A DNA stretch of 64,000 nucleotides. Origin: Azospirillum sp. 412522. Lineage in GTDB: Bacteria; Pseudomonadota; Alphaproteobacteria; Azospirillales; Azospirillaceae. The notes under the pieces are model-generated. The model made no database searches, was not told the DNA's origin, and saw only the letters and a program-made list of their open reading frames with translations. Below, one piece after another: positions 42,680 through 50,821 of this stretch (position 1 is the first letter of the stretch; every line of letters begins with the position of its first letter). A program made the translations under genes and the position numbers. The stretch spans positions 182,058 to 246,057 of the forward strand of contig NZ_RWIJ01000009.1 of assembly GCF_019805165.1 (NCBI RefSeq), in the 5' to 3' direction.

Positions 42680-43733
42680 GATTGCATTTCCTTAGCATTG
42701 AAGCGTTTTGTTCATGTCATTATTGAGTGGTGAAGTTATCAATTGACAGATAATAAATAAAAATTCTTATAATAATTTCGATTAGATGATTAATCTTCGA
42801 AATAGGTATAGATCGATATGGCCATGTGATTTTTGATCATCTCCATTAACAATCAGTTATCGGAATCATATTTTTTCGCGGAAACATGGCATTTGTTCCG
42901 TATTTATTTATCGCTGATCGCCTTGGTTTAAATGCATAACCTTGTATTCATCTGGGCGCCTGTCGGTTCTGTAAGGTATTAAAATCGTTTGATAAGCGCT
43001 CATTTTGAATGTGTCGTGTTGTGGTTGTAATGAGCCTGTGTGCGAATGGGACACGGCACTCGCCTGGGAGCCGTTGTGACCTGCCGTTGCGTGTCGGGAT
43101 CAGCGGAAACCCTCTCGCCAAAGCACGGGTCAACGTGGCCGGGGCTGATGTGATGGCAGGGTGTCGTCACTAACCGTTGGTCTGAAGAACCGGTGGGGTG
43201 CTCGGCGGGGGAGCGGAATGAGACGCGCCCCTGGTCCCATCACCGAACCGCTTCCCGGCCGAGTTGATCAGACGCGAAGTTTGGCTGTGCCACAGGTTCC
43301 CGCTCTGCCTCCGTGACGCCAAACTGCTCCTGGCCGGACGCGGAACCGAGATCTCCCTATGAAGCGGTCCGGCGCTGGTGCCGTCACTTCGCCCAGAGCT
43401 TTGCCAACCGGCTACGCCGTCTGGAGGCAGGAAACGTCTGCCCGCAAGGTGGCAGGATGGGCATCGACTGGCTGCTGCAGACGTATTCCCGGCCGCAATC
43501 AAGCTAATGTAAAGATGCCGGGGTGCAGATGGGTGCTTTGGCCAGATTTTGACTTACGGTTACCGGCGCATTTAAGCCAGTTTTCCGCTTTTCATGTGAA
43601 AAAAATATAAATGTAAATAACGTCACCTTCTCTTGTATTGAGAGGTTCCACCAAACCATTCCATGATTCCAAATCTCATCGATTTCTTAATAAAATCAAA
43701 GGGCCCCGATCGGACTTTATGATTCCATCCAGA
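42680..43733. other. AT-rich gene-poor island
   Basis: About 1 kb with no intact gene between the sulfotransferase-like gene and the response regulator. Its two ends (about 42700-43010 and 43540-43730) are strikingly AT-rich compared with the rest of the window, with runs of A and T and many TAAT/ATTA words. The middle (43180-43500) is GC-normal and holds an IS6-family transposase relic. This looks like the scar of a mobile insertion and may also hold the promoter of the minus-strand genes. Confidence 0.6.
43240..43430 (+). mobile_element. IS6-family transposase relic (frameshifted)
   Basis: Two frames together give the N-terminal part of an IS6/IS26-type transposase. Frame one (43240-43359) reads NRFPAELIRREVWLCHRFPL, then CLRDAKLLLAGRGTEIS, before a TGA. 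The next frame (from about 43355) continues YEAVRRWCRHFAQSFANRLR. The catalytic DDE part and both terminal inverted repeats are missing or unrecognisable. It is a dead fragment and cannot move on its own. Confidence 0.65.
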
Positions 43734-44705
43734 TTACCGGCCATTCAGTGTCCGTACCGCCATCGCGGCGGCGGCGGCCCGGTTCTCGACGCCAAGCTTC
43801 GCGTAGATCTGTTCCAGATGCTTGTCGACCGTGCGCGGGCTGAGGCCGAGGATTTCCGCGATGTCGCGGTTCGGTTTGCCGTTGGCGACCCACATCAGCA
43901 CCTCCGCCTCGCGCGGGGTCAGTGACAGCTTGTCCTTCAGCTGCCTGTCCTCCCCGGCGCCGGATTCCTCTGCCAGTTGCAGCAGGATCTCGTCGGGGCC
44001 GGTCTGCCCGACCGGGCTGAGGCGCAGGCGGCGGCCGTCGGCAAGGGTGGCGATCACCACACTGTCCGGCTTGCGCCCGGCACCGCCGGCCTGACGGTCC
44101 GCCAGCCAGCGGCGCGCCTCCTCCGGCAGCGAGACGCCGCTGGCGAGGCCGTCGCCGGAGGGGCCGAAGGCCGCCTCCAGCATGCGGGTGGTCTGCGGCG
44201 TGCACCACAGCACCTCGCCCCGGTGGTTGGCGGCCAGCAGGGTGCGGCCGGTAACGTCCAGCGCCGCCCGCGTGCTCTGGGCGACGCGGGCGTTGGCGAG
44301 ATGGGCGTACATGCGGGCGATCAGCGTTTCGGCGATGATCGGCTTGGTGACGTAATCGACCCCGCCGGCGGCGAAGCCCTTCAGAATGTGCTCCGTTTCG
44401 GTCAGTCCGGTCATGAAGATGACGGGGACATGGGCGACCTGGCTGCTGCGCTTCAGCTGCCGGCAGGTTTCGAAGCCGTCCAGCCCCGGCATGATGGCGT
44501 CCATCAGGATGACGTCAGGCGTCACCTGCTCCAGCAGGGCCAGCGCCTTGCGGCCGTCCAGCGCCACCAGCACGGTCACCCCGGCTTCCTCCAGCGCGTC
44601 GGTCAGGAAGCTGAGGGCTTCGGGCGAATCGTCGACGACGAGGACGACGTCACGCGGTCTGGTTACGGATTTCATCGTCATGGCTGGCATCGTCATGGCT
44701 GTCAT
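43734..44705 (-). CDS. LuxR-type response regulator
   Basis: Response regulator of up to 323 residues. The receiver domain lies at about 18-135: acidic pair VVDDS, phosphoacceptor Asp in VILMDAIMPG, Lys in VTKPI. A central segment follows (about 140-250, with AANHRGEVLWCTPQTTRML) that looks like a degenerate PAS fold. A LuxR HTH ends the protein (LTPREAEVLMWVANGKPNRDIAEILGLSPRTVDKHL). Several ATGs are close together (44705 to 44675); the one used decides whether it overlaps the kinase gene by 26 or 56 bases. It is the cognate partner of that kinase and the likely activator of the facing amide/urea operon. Confidence 0.9.
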   Translation of the reverse strand: MTAMTMPAMTMKSVTRPRDVVLVVDDSPEALSFLTDALEEAGVTVLVALDGRKALALLEQVTPDVILMDAIMPGLDGFETCRQLKRSSQVAHVPVIFMTGLTETEHILKGFAAGGVDYVTKPIIAETLIARMYAHLANARVAQSTRAALDVTGRTLLAANHRGEVLWCTPQTTRMLEAAFGPSGDGLASGVSLPEEARRWLADRQAGGAGRKPDSVVIATLADGRRLRLSPVGQTGPDEILLQLAEESGAGEDRQLKDKLSLTPREAEVLMWVANGKPNRDIAEILGLSPRTVDKHLEQIYAKLGVENRAAAAAMAVRTLNGR

Positions 44706-47700
44706 CGCGGTACACCGCCTCCAGCGCGGCCATATACTGGTTCAGGTCGTAATTGCTGACGAGCGTCCGCATGCGGCCGACGAAGCGCTCCAGCTCCGGA
44801 TGGGCGGCGGCGATCTCGGCCAGCTTGGCCTGCATGCCGCGGACATAGCCGATGCGGCCGAGATGGATCAGTTCGGCGATGTGGTGCTGTGGCGGCAGTT
44901 CCGACGCGGCGAAGTCCGGCGGGCCGTCGTCGGTGCCGGCGGGTGCTTCATACTCCCAATCGATGCCGCGCAGCCGGCCGACGCAGGCGAGCAGCTTCGG
45001 GATGGACACCGGCTTGGCGACGAAGCCGTCATGCGGCTGGCCGCCGTCGGCGCTCCGACTGTCGACAAGACGATCCTCACGGGTGTCGGCGGACACCAGG
45101 ACGATGGTGGTGTCGGCATGGCTGGAAGCGCGCAGGCGCCTTGCCACCTCCAGCCCGTTCATGCCGGGCATCGAGATGTCGAGCAGCAGGATGTCCGGCC
45201 GGTGCAACTCCGCCATGGCGAGGCAGCTCGGACCGTCGGTGGCCTTGAAGACGGTGAAGCCGAGCTCGGCCAGCAGATCGGCCAGCAGGTTGCGGTGGGC
45301 GAGGTCGTCGTCGGTGACCAGCACGGTCAGGCGCGGCCCGCGATAGCCGCGGATCGGAAGGTCGGGCTGGGCGGCGGCGGTGGACAGCATCGCCGCCGAC
45401 ATCATCAGCCGCACCCGGAACAGGCTGCCCTTGCCGGGCGTGCTGGTCACGGTGATCTCGCCGCCCATCACCTCGGTCAGCAGCTTGGTGATGGTCAGGC
45501 CGAGCCCCATGCCGGGCACCATCGGATTGGCGGCCGAGCCGCGCTCGAAGGGCTGGAAGATGCGTTCGAGGTCCGCCGCGACGATGCCGGGGCCGGTGTC
45601 CTCGACCTCGAACTCGGCGATCTGGCTGCGGTGGCGCACGCGCAGGCAGACGGTGCCGCTGTCGGTGAACTTGATGGCGTTGGACAGCAGGTTGATCAGG
45701 ATCTGCCGGATGCGGCCCTCGTCGGTGAAGACCACCGGCGGCAGATCCTCCGGCGCCTCGAAGCGGAAGGCGATGCCCTTGGCATCCGCCTGGAGACGGA
45801 ACATGCCGACGAGCTGGTCGAGCAGGTCGCCGAAGCGCACCTCCGCCCGGTTCAGCTGCAGCCGGCCGCTCTCGATCTTCGACACGTCGAGCAGCCCGTC
45901 GAGCAGTCCGGACAGATGCTCGGCGCTGCGGCGGATGACGCGCACCGCGTCCACCCGGTGCGGCGGCATGGCGGGATCGCGCTCCAGCATCTGCGAATAG
46001 CCGAAGATGGCGCTCAACGGCGTGCGGAACTCGTGGCCGATGCCGACCAGATAGCGGCTCTTGGCGAGGTTCGCCGCTTCCGCCGCCTCCTTCGCCTTCT
46101 GAAGCTGGGCGTCGGTGCGCTCGTGCGCCTCGATCTCCTGCATCAGCAGGGCGGTCTGCTTCTGCGTCTCCTCCTGCGCCACCTTGCGGCTTTCCCGCGC
46201 CAGCACGAACAGCCAGGTGGCGACGCCGGCCACGATCATCAGGATGAAGAAGACCTTCCACAGCGTGCTGCGGATCAGCGCCTGCGCCTCGGCATTGACG
46301 GAGGCGACCTCGACATAGACCAGCGACAGCACGGCGCCGACCGCCAGCGCCAGCATCAGCAGGACGCCCAGATAATGGCCGAGCCGGGCCTTCAGCGCCA
46401 TCGCCGCCCGCGGCGGCAGGACGGCATCCAGCGCGTGGCGGAGCTGCACGCCCATCCGGGCGTCGCGCTTGCAGCCGTCGCCGCAGCGGGCGTCCAGCGA
46501 GCAGCAGAGCGAGCAGATCGCCCCGGCATAGACCGGGCAGAAGGCCATGTCCTCCGGCTCGAAGGCGTGCTGGCAGATGCGGCAGCGGATCGCCTCCTCG
46601 CCATTCCAGTCCTCGAAGGGGCGGCGGGCGATGTAGTAGCGGCCGCGGGTCGCCCAGGCGATGGCGGGGGCGGCGAGGAAGGCGGCGGCGAAGGCGAGGA
46701 AGGGCGCGCAGACCTTCAGGGTCGTCCCCAGCCCGCCCAGGAAGGCCAGCATCGACAGCGCCGTCGCCAGCAGCATGGCGCCGACGCCCACCGGGTTGAT
46801 GTCGTAGAGATGGGCGCGCTTGAATTCGACATGGCGCGGGCTGAGGCCGAGCGGCTTGTTCACCACCAGATCGGCGACCAGGGCGCCGATCCAGGAGGCG
46901 GCGACGCTGGAATAGAGCCCGAGCACCGGTTCCAGCGTCTTGTAGATGCCGAGTTCCATCAGCATCAGGCCGATGACGACGTTGAACACGACCCACACCA
47001 CCCGGCCGGGATGGCTGTGGGTCAGGCGCGAGAAGAAGTTCGACCAGGCGATGGAGCCGGCATAGGTGTTGGTGACGTTGATCTTCAGCTGCGACAGCAC
47101 GACGAACAGGCCGGTTAGGCCCAGCGCCAGCTGCGGCGATGGCGTCACATACTGGAAGGCGACGAGGTACATCCGCGTCGGCTCCGCCGCCAGCTCCATC
47201 GGAACGGCGTTCTGCAATGCCAGCACCACCAGGAAGGACCCCAGCAGAAGCTTGATCGCACCGATGACGATCCACCCGGGCCCGGCCGCCACCAGCGCGG
47301 TCCACCAACCGAGCCGCTTGCGGCCTTTCGCGTCGGGATCGTAAGGCAGAAAGCGGATGAAGTCGACCTGCTCGCCTATCTGGGCCAGCAGCGAGAACAC
47401 CACCGACGCCGCGGCGCCGAACAGCATCGGGTCGAAGCCGCCACCGCCGACGGCGCCTGTGTCCGACGCCCGGCCGGGGAAGCGGGTCCAGGCGGCGAAG
47501 GCCTCGCCGTCCTGGACGGCGATGAAGAGGAAGGGGAGGGCGTGCAGCGCCAGCCACAATGGCTGGGTCCACAGCTGCAGGCGGCTGATGACGGTGAAGC
47601 CATAGGCGACCAGCGGGATCACCAGCAGCGAGCTGACGACATAGCCGGCGGCCAGCGGCAGGCCGAACACCATTTCCAATGCTGTCGCCATGATCGCCGC

Positions 47701-48108
47701 CTCGATGGCGAAGAAGATGAAGGTGAAAGAAGCGTAGATCAGCGAGGTGATGGTGGAGCCGATATAGCCGAAGCCGGCGCCGCGCGTCAGCAGATCCATG
47801 TCCACGCCATAGCGGCTGGCGTAATAGCTGATGGGCAGCGCGCCGGCGAAGATCAGGGCGGCCGCGGTCAGGATGGCGAGGAGCGCGTTGGTGAAGCCGT
47901 AATTCAGTGTGACCGCTCCGCCGATGGCCTCCAGCGCCAGGAAGGAGATCGAGCCGAGCGCGGTGTTGGCGACGCGCAACGGGGACCAGCGCCGCGCCTT
48001 CCGCGCGGTGAAGCGCAGCGCGTAGTCCTCCAGCGTCTGGTTGGCGACCCACCTGTTGTAGGTCCGCCGGACCGCGATCACCCTCTGGCGCCCCGCCATC
48101 GACCCCAT
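44650..48108 (-). CDS. NCS1 transporter-like hybrid sensor histidine kinase
   Basis: A 1152-residue membrane kinase. Residues 25-490 form a 12-helix domain like the NCS1 nucleobase/hydantoin:cation symporters (for example GFGYIGSTITSLIYASFTF, NVTNTYAGSIAWSNFFSRL). Residues 509-546 hold eight cysteines (C-x2-C-x11-C-x7-C-x2-CC-x5-C-x3-C), a probable metal site. Two more helices follow (about 577-635) and a coiled coil. HisKA carries the phospho-His692 in GHEFRTPLSA. The ATPase domain has N810, DTGPG and GMGLGLT. A receiver domain has Asp977 and Lys1032, and a short helical tail (1072-1135) may be HPt-like. Its position facing the urt/fmd genes suggests it senses amide, urea or nucleobase transport. 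Confidence 0.9.
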   Translation of the reverse strand: MGSMAGRQRVIAVRRTYNRWVANQTLEDYALRFTARKARRWSPLRVANTALGSISFLALEAIGGAVTLNYGFTNALLAILTAAALIFAGALPISYYASRYGVDMDLLTRGAGFGYIGSTITSLIYASFTFIFFAIEAAIMATALEMVFGLPLAAGYVVSSLLVIPLVAYGFTVISRLQLWTQPLWLALHALPFLFIAVQDGEAFAAWTRFPGRASDTGAVGGGGFDPMLFGAAASVVFSLLAQIGEQVDFIRFLPYDPDAKGRKRLGWWTALVAAGPGWIVIGAIKLLLGSFLVVLALQNAVPMELAAEPTRMYLVAFQYVTPSPQLALGLTGLFVVLSQLKINVTNTYAGSIAWSNFFSRLTHSHPGRVVWVVFNVVIGLMLMELGIYKTLEPVLGLYSSVAASWIGALVADLVVNKPLGLSPRHVEFKRAHLYDINPVGVGAMLLATALSMLAFLGGLGTTLKVCAPFLAFAAAFLAAPAIAWATRGRYYIARRPFEDWNGEEAIRCRICQHAFEPEDMAFCPVYAGAICSLCCSLDARCGDGCKRDARMGVQLRHALDAVLPPRAAMALKARLGHYLGVLLMLALAVGAVLSLVYVEVASVNAEAQALIRSTLWKVFFILMIVAGVATWLFVLARESRKVAQEETQKQTALLMQEIEAHERTDAQLQKAKEAAEAANLAKSRYLVGIGHEFRTPLSAIFGYSQMLERDPAMPPHRVDAVRVIRRSAEHLSGLLDGLLDVSKIESGRLQLNRAEVRFGDLLDQLVGMFRLQADAKGIAFRFEAPEDLPPVVFTDEGRIRQILINLLSNAIKFTDSGTVCLRVRHRSQIAEFEVEDTGPGIVAADLERIFQPFERGSAANPMVPGMGLGLTITKLLTEVMGGEITVTSTPGKGSLFRVRLMMSAAMLSTAAAQPDLPIRGYRGPRLTVLVTDDDLAHRNLLADLLAELGFTVFKATDGPSCLAMAELHRPDILLLDISMPGMNGLEVARRLRASSHADTTIVLVSADTREDRLVDSRSADGGQPHDGFVAKPVSIPKLLACVGRLRGIDWEYEAPAGTDDGPPDFAASELPPQHHIAELIHLGRIGYVRGMQAKLAEIAAAHPELERFVGRMRTLVSNYDLNQYMAALEAVYRDDSHDDASHDDEIRNQTA

Positions 48109-48515
48109 TCGGCCTCCCTGAAATCAGTTGGTGGCACAGATTGTTTAAGATTTTCTCTTTTCGGTCTGACTCATAGTAAAGCTCGCTGTTTTACCAGTCT
48201 GTCAGAAATAAAGCTGCCGAACAACAAAGCCAGAGAATTGATGTATTCTACGAGAGAACACGGAGGCACCGCTCGCTTTCGGGTGGTTGCGAGCGCCGGA
48301 TCGAATTCGGACTGCCGCAATTTTATAACGATTTGCCGTCCGGCATCCCTATACGCAAATCCACGTATTGCTGCACCGCACCGTTCGGCCGAGCATCGGG
48401 CTGTCCTGTCGCGGATGGTTCCGCCAACTCCCCCGAAAAAATGCCTTTCAAAACAGCCGCCCCCCGGTTGCGGGCGGTCTTTGCAGGGCGACAACGGCCA
48501 ACATCAGGAGGCTTC
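48109..48515. other. divergent promoter region of the kinase and urt/fmd genes
   Basis: About 400 bases between the minus-strand kinase and plus-strand urtA. The kinase-proximal half is fairly AT-rich. A GCTCGC/GCGAGC inverted repeat lies at 48271-48294 and a GC hairpin near 48462-48480, in the likely urtA leader. I looked for a sigma-54 promoter (GG-N10-GC) and found no convincing match. No riboswitch was recognised. Confidence 0.4.
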
Positions 48516-49790
48516 ATGTCCTCGGACAAGATCAATGCGGACAAGCTCACCGGCGGCGCTCACTCGCCGCTCCGCCGCAAGCTCCTCCTCGGCATGGCGG
48601 CGCTGCCGGCCATCGGCCTGCTGCCGCGCGGCGCGCTGGCCCAGGCGCTGCCGACCGACGCCGTCAACACCACGAAGCTGGCGGTCACCGACAGCACGGT
48701 GAAGGTCGGCATCCTGCACTCCACCACCGGAACCATGGCGATCTCCGAGACCGGTTCGGTGCAGGCCGAGAAGCTGGCCATCGCCCAGATCAACGAGATG
48801 GGCGGCGTGCTGGGCCGCAAGATCGAGGTGATCCAGGAGGACGGCGCCAGCGACTGGCCGACCTTCGCCGAAAAGGCGCGCAAGCTGCTGGTCGAGGACA
48901 AGGTGGCGGCGGTGTTCGGCTGCTGGACCTCGGCCTCGCGCAAGGCGGTGCTGCCGGTGTTCGAGCAGTACAACGGCATGCTCTATTACCCGACCTTCTA
49001 CGAAGGGCTGGAGCAGTCGAAGAACGTCATCTACACCGGACAGGAAGCCACCCAGCAGATCCTGGCCGGGCTCGACTGGGTGACGAAGGAGAAGGGGGCG
49101 AAGACCTTCTTCCTGATCGGCTCCGACTACATCTGGCCGCGCACCTCCAACAAGATCGCCCGCAAGCACATCGAGATGCACGGGCAGAAGGTGGTCGGCG
49201 AGGAGTATTTCCCGCTCGGCCATACCCAGTTCAACTCGGTCATCAACAAGATCAAGCTGACCAAGCCGGACGTGATCTACGCCTCGGTCGTCGGCGGGTC
49301 GAACGTCGCCTTCTACAAGCAGCTGAAGGCCGCCGGCATCGACCTGAACAAGCAGACGCTGATGACCATCTCCGTCACCGAGGACGAGATGCTGGGCATC
49401 GGCGGCGAGAACATCGCCGGCGCCTATGCCTGCATGAAGTATTTCCAGTCGCTGAAGAACCCCAACAACGAGAAGTTCGTCGCCGCCTTCAAGAAGATGT
49501 GGGGCGGCGAGAGCGTGATCGGCGACGTCACCCAGGCGGGATATCTCGGCCCCTGGCTGTGGAAGCTGACGGCGGAGAAGGCCAAGAGCTTCGACATCGA
49601 CAAGATCGCCGCCGCGTCGGCCGGCATCGAGTTCACCGGCGCGCCGGAAGGCTATGTCCGCATCCACGAGAACCATCATTTGTGGAGCAAGACGCGCGTC
49701 GGCCGCGCCCGCACCGACGGCCAGTTCGACGTCGTGTTCGAGACCGCCGACCTGATCGAGCCGAACCCCTTCCCCAAGGGCTACCAGTAA
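48516..49790 (+). CDS. urtA: urea/amide ABC transporter substrate-binding protein (UrtA-like)
   Basis: Periplasmic binding protein of the UrtA/FmdD/AmiC family, 424 residues. It starts after an AGGAG site with a Tat-like signal (SPLRRKLLLGMAALPAIG, cleavage near ALA-QA). The core has [42 protein letters not shown] and [12 protein letters not shown], all strongly UrtA-like. With FmdA and FmdB encoded in the same cluster, and no urease genes nearby, formamide or another short amide is a likely ligand besides urea. A close copy of the mature domain forms the C-terminal half of the chemoreceptor-like fusion at 53688. A 12-bp hairpin follows the gene. Confidence 0.93.
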   Translation: MSSDKINADKLTGGAHSPLRRKLLLGMAALPAIGLLPRGALAQALPTDAVNTTKLAVTDSTVKVGILHSTTGTMAISETGSVQAEKLAIAQINEMGGVLGRKIEVIQEDGASDWPTFAEKARKLLVEDKVAAVFGCWTSASRKAVLPVFEQYNGMLYYPTFYEGLEQSKNVIYTGQEATQQILAGLDWVTKEKGAKTFFLIGSDYIWPRTSNKIARKHIEMHGQKVVGEEYFPLGHTQFNSVINKIKLTKPDVIYASVVGGSNVAFYKQLKAAGIDLNKQTLMTISVTEDEMLGIGGENIAGAYACMKYFQSLKNPNNEKFVAAFKKMWGGESVIGDVTQAGYLGPWLWKLTAEKAKSFDIDKIAAASAGIEFTGAPEGYVRIHENHHLWSKTRVGRARTDGQFDVVFETADLIEPNPFPKGYQ

Positions 49791-49810
49791 GCGGCGGCGG
49801 GGCCGGACCT

Positions 49811-49859
49811 GCCCCCGCTCCGGCCTTTCCCCGTCCAACGGGTGGGTCGGAGCGGGGGC
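49811..49859 (+). promoter_or_regulatory. intercistronic hairpin after urtA
   Basis: A perfect 12-bp stem (arms GCCCCCGCTCCG and CGGAGCGGGGGC) with a 25-base loop between urtA and urtB. With no T-tract it is more likely a partial terminator or mRNA-stabilising element, letting the binding protein be made in excess of the permeases. Confidence 0.55.
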
Positions 49860-49881
49860 CTCTCTGACGGGAGTTCCCATC

Positions 49882-50808
49882 ATGTTCGAGGGCTACAGCC
49901 TGGCCGAGCTCGGGTCGATCTTTGCCATGCAGGGATTCGCGGGGCTCATCCTGTTTTCCGTTTTCGTGCTGATGGCGCTGGGCCTCGCCATCATCTTCGG
50001 GCAGATGGGCGTCATCAACATGGCGCACGGGGAGTTCATGATCCTCGGCGCCTATGTGACCTATCTCTGCTCCAACTTCATCTCCAGCACCGCGCCGGCG
50101 CTGTTCCCGGCCTATTTCTTCATCGCCATGGCGCTGGCCTTCCTCGCCAGCGGGGCGCTGGGGATGCTGGTGGAGTGGGCGATGATCCGTTTCCTCTACC
50201 GCCGCCCGCTCGACACGCTACTGGCGACCTGGGGATTGAGCCTGATTCTCCAGCAGGTCTTCCGCTCCGTCTTCGGCGCGCGCGAGGTCGGCGTGGTGCT
50301 GCCCGACTGGCTGATGGGATCGGTCGCCGTCACCGACACCATCGAGGTGCCGATCAACGGCCTGTTCGTCATGGGCCTGACCATCGCCATCACTATCGTG
50401 ATCTACGCCGTGATGTTCCGCTCGCGCTGGGGCCAGGGCGTCCGGGCGGTGATGCAGAACCGGGTGATGGCCGGCGCCGTCGGCATCAACACCGAGAAGG
50501 TCGACCGCTACACCTTCGGGCTCGGCTGCGGCATCGCCGGAGTGGCGGGCAGCGCCTTCACCATGGTGGGGTCCACCGGGCCGACCTCCGGCCAGCTCTA
50601 CATCGTCGACACCTTCCTGGTGGTGGTGTTCGGCGGCGCCCAGAGCCTGATCGGCACCATCGCGTCTGCCTTCACCATCAGCCAGGCGCAGTCGACGATG
50701 GAGTTCTTCCTCAGCGGCTCGACCGCCAAGGTGCTGACGCTGCTGACCGTCGTCGTGATCCTGATGCTGCGCCCGCAGGGCCTGTTCGTCCTCAAAGTCC
50801 GCCGCTGA
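49882..50808 (+). CDS. urtB: urea/amide ABC permease (UrtB-like)
   Basis: First permease of the Urt/Fmd importer, 308 residues with about eight helices. Typical stretches are FGQMGVINMAHGEFMILGAYV and MQNRVMAGAVGINTEKVD. UrtB proteins from cyanobacteria and many proteobacteria often carry a long N-terminal domain; this one starts directly with the membrane part, like other LivH-type permeases. It lies 91 bases after urtA and 13 bases before urtC. Confidence 0.92.
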   Translation: MFEGYSLAELGSIFAMQGFAGLILFSVFVLMALGLAIIFGQMGVINMAHGEFMILGAYVTYLCSNFISSTAPALFPAYFFIAMALAFLASGALGMLVEWAMIRFLYRRPLDTLLATWGLSLILQQVFRSVFGAREVGVVLPDWLMGSVAVTDTIEVPINGLFVMGLTIAITIVIYAVMFRSRWGQGVRAVMQNRVMAGAVGINTEKVDRYTFGLGCGIAGVAGSAFTMVGSTGPTSGQLYIVDTFLVVVFGGAQSLIGTIASAFTISQAQSTMEFFLSGSTAKVLTLLTVVVILMLRPQGLFVLKVRR

Positions 50809-50821
50809 GGAGCCATTGACC

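Noticed and set aside
42948..43133. Short minus-strand frame of 61 codons in the AT-rich island
   Set aside because: No ribosome site, no motif, mixed base composition.
43170..43502. Minus-strand frame of 110 codons in the AT-rich island
   Set aside because: It is antisense to the IS6 transposase relic, which explains the open frame.
44386..47118. Plus-strand open frame of about 910 codons opposite the hybrid kinase
   Set aside because: Shadow frame rich in His/Gln/Asp/Arg, typical of antisense translation in GC-rich DNA; the kinase on the other strand is unambiguous.
48120..48330. Possible sigma-54 promoter for the urt/fmd operon (TGGCAC near 48132, GGCAC near 48264)
   Set aside because: Neither has GC at the required 10-base spacing after GG, so the match is not convincing.
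48333..48515. In-frame N-terminal extension of UrtA upstream of the chosen start
   Set aside because: It would bury the signal peptide behind about 60 polar residues and lies upstream of a good AGGAG site.
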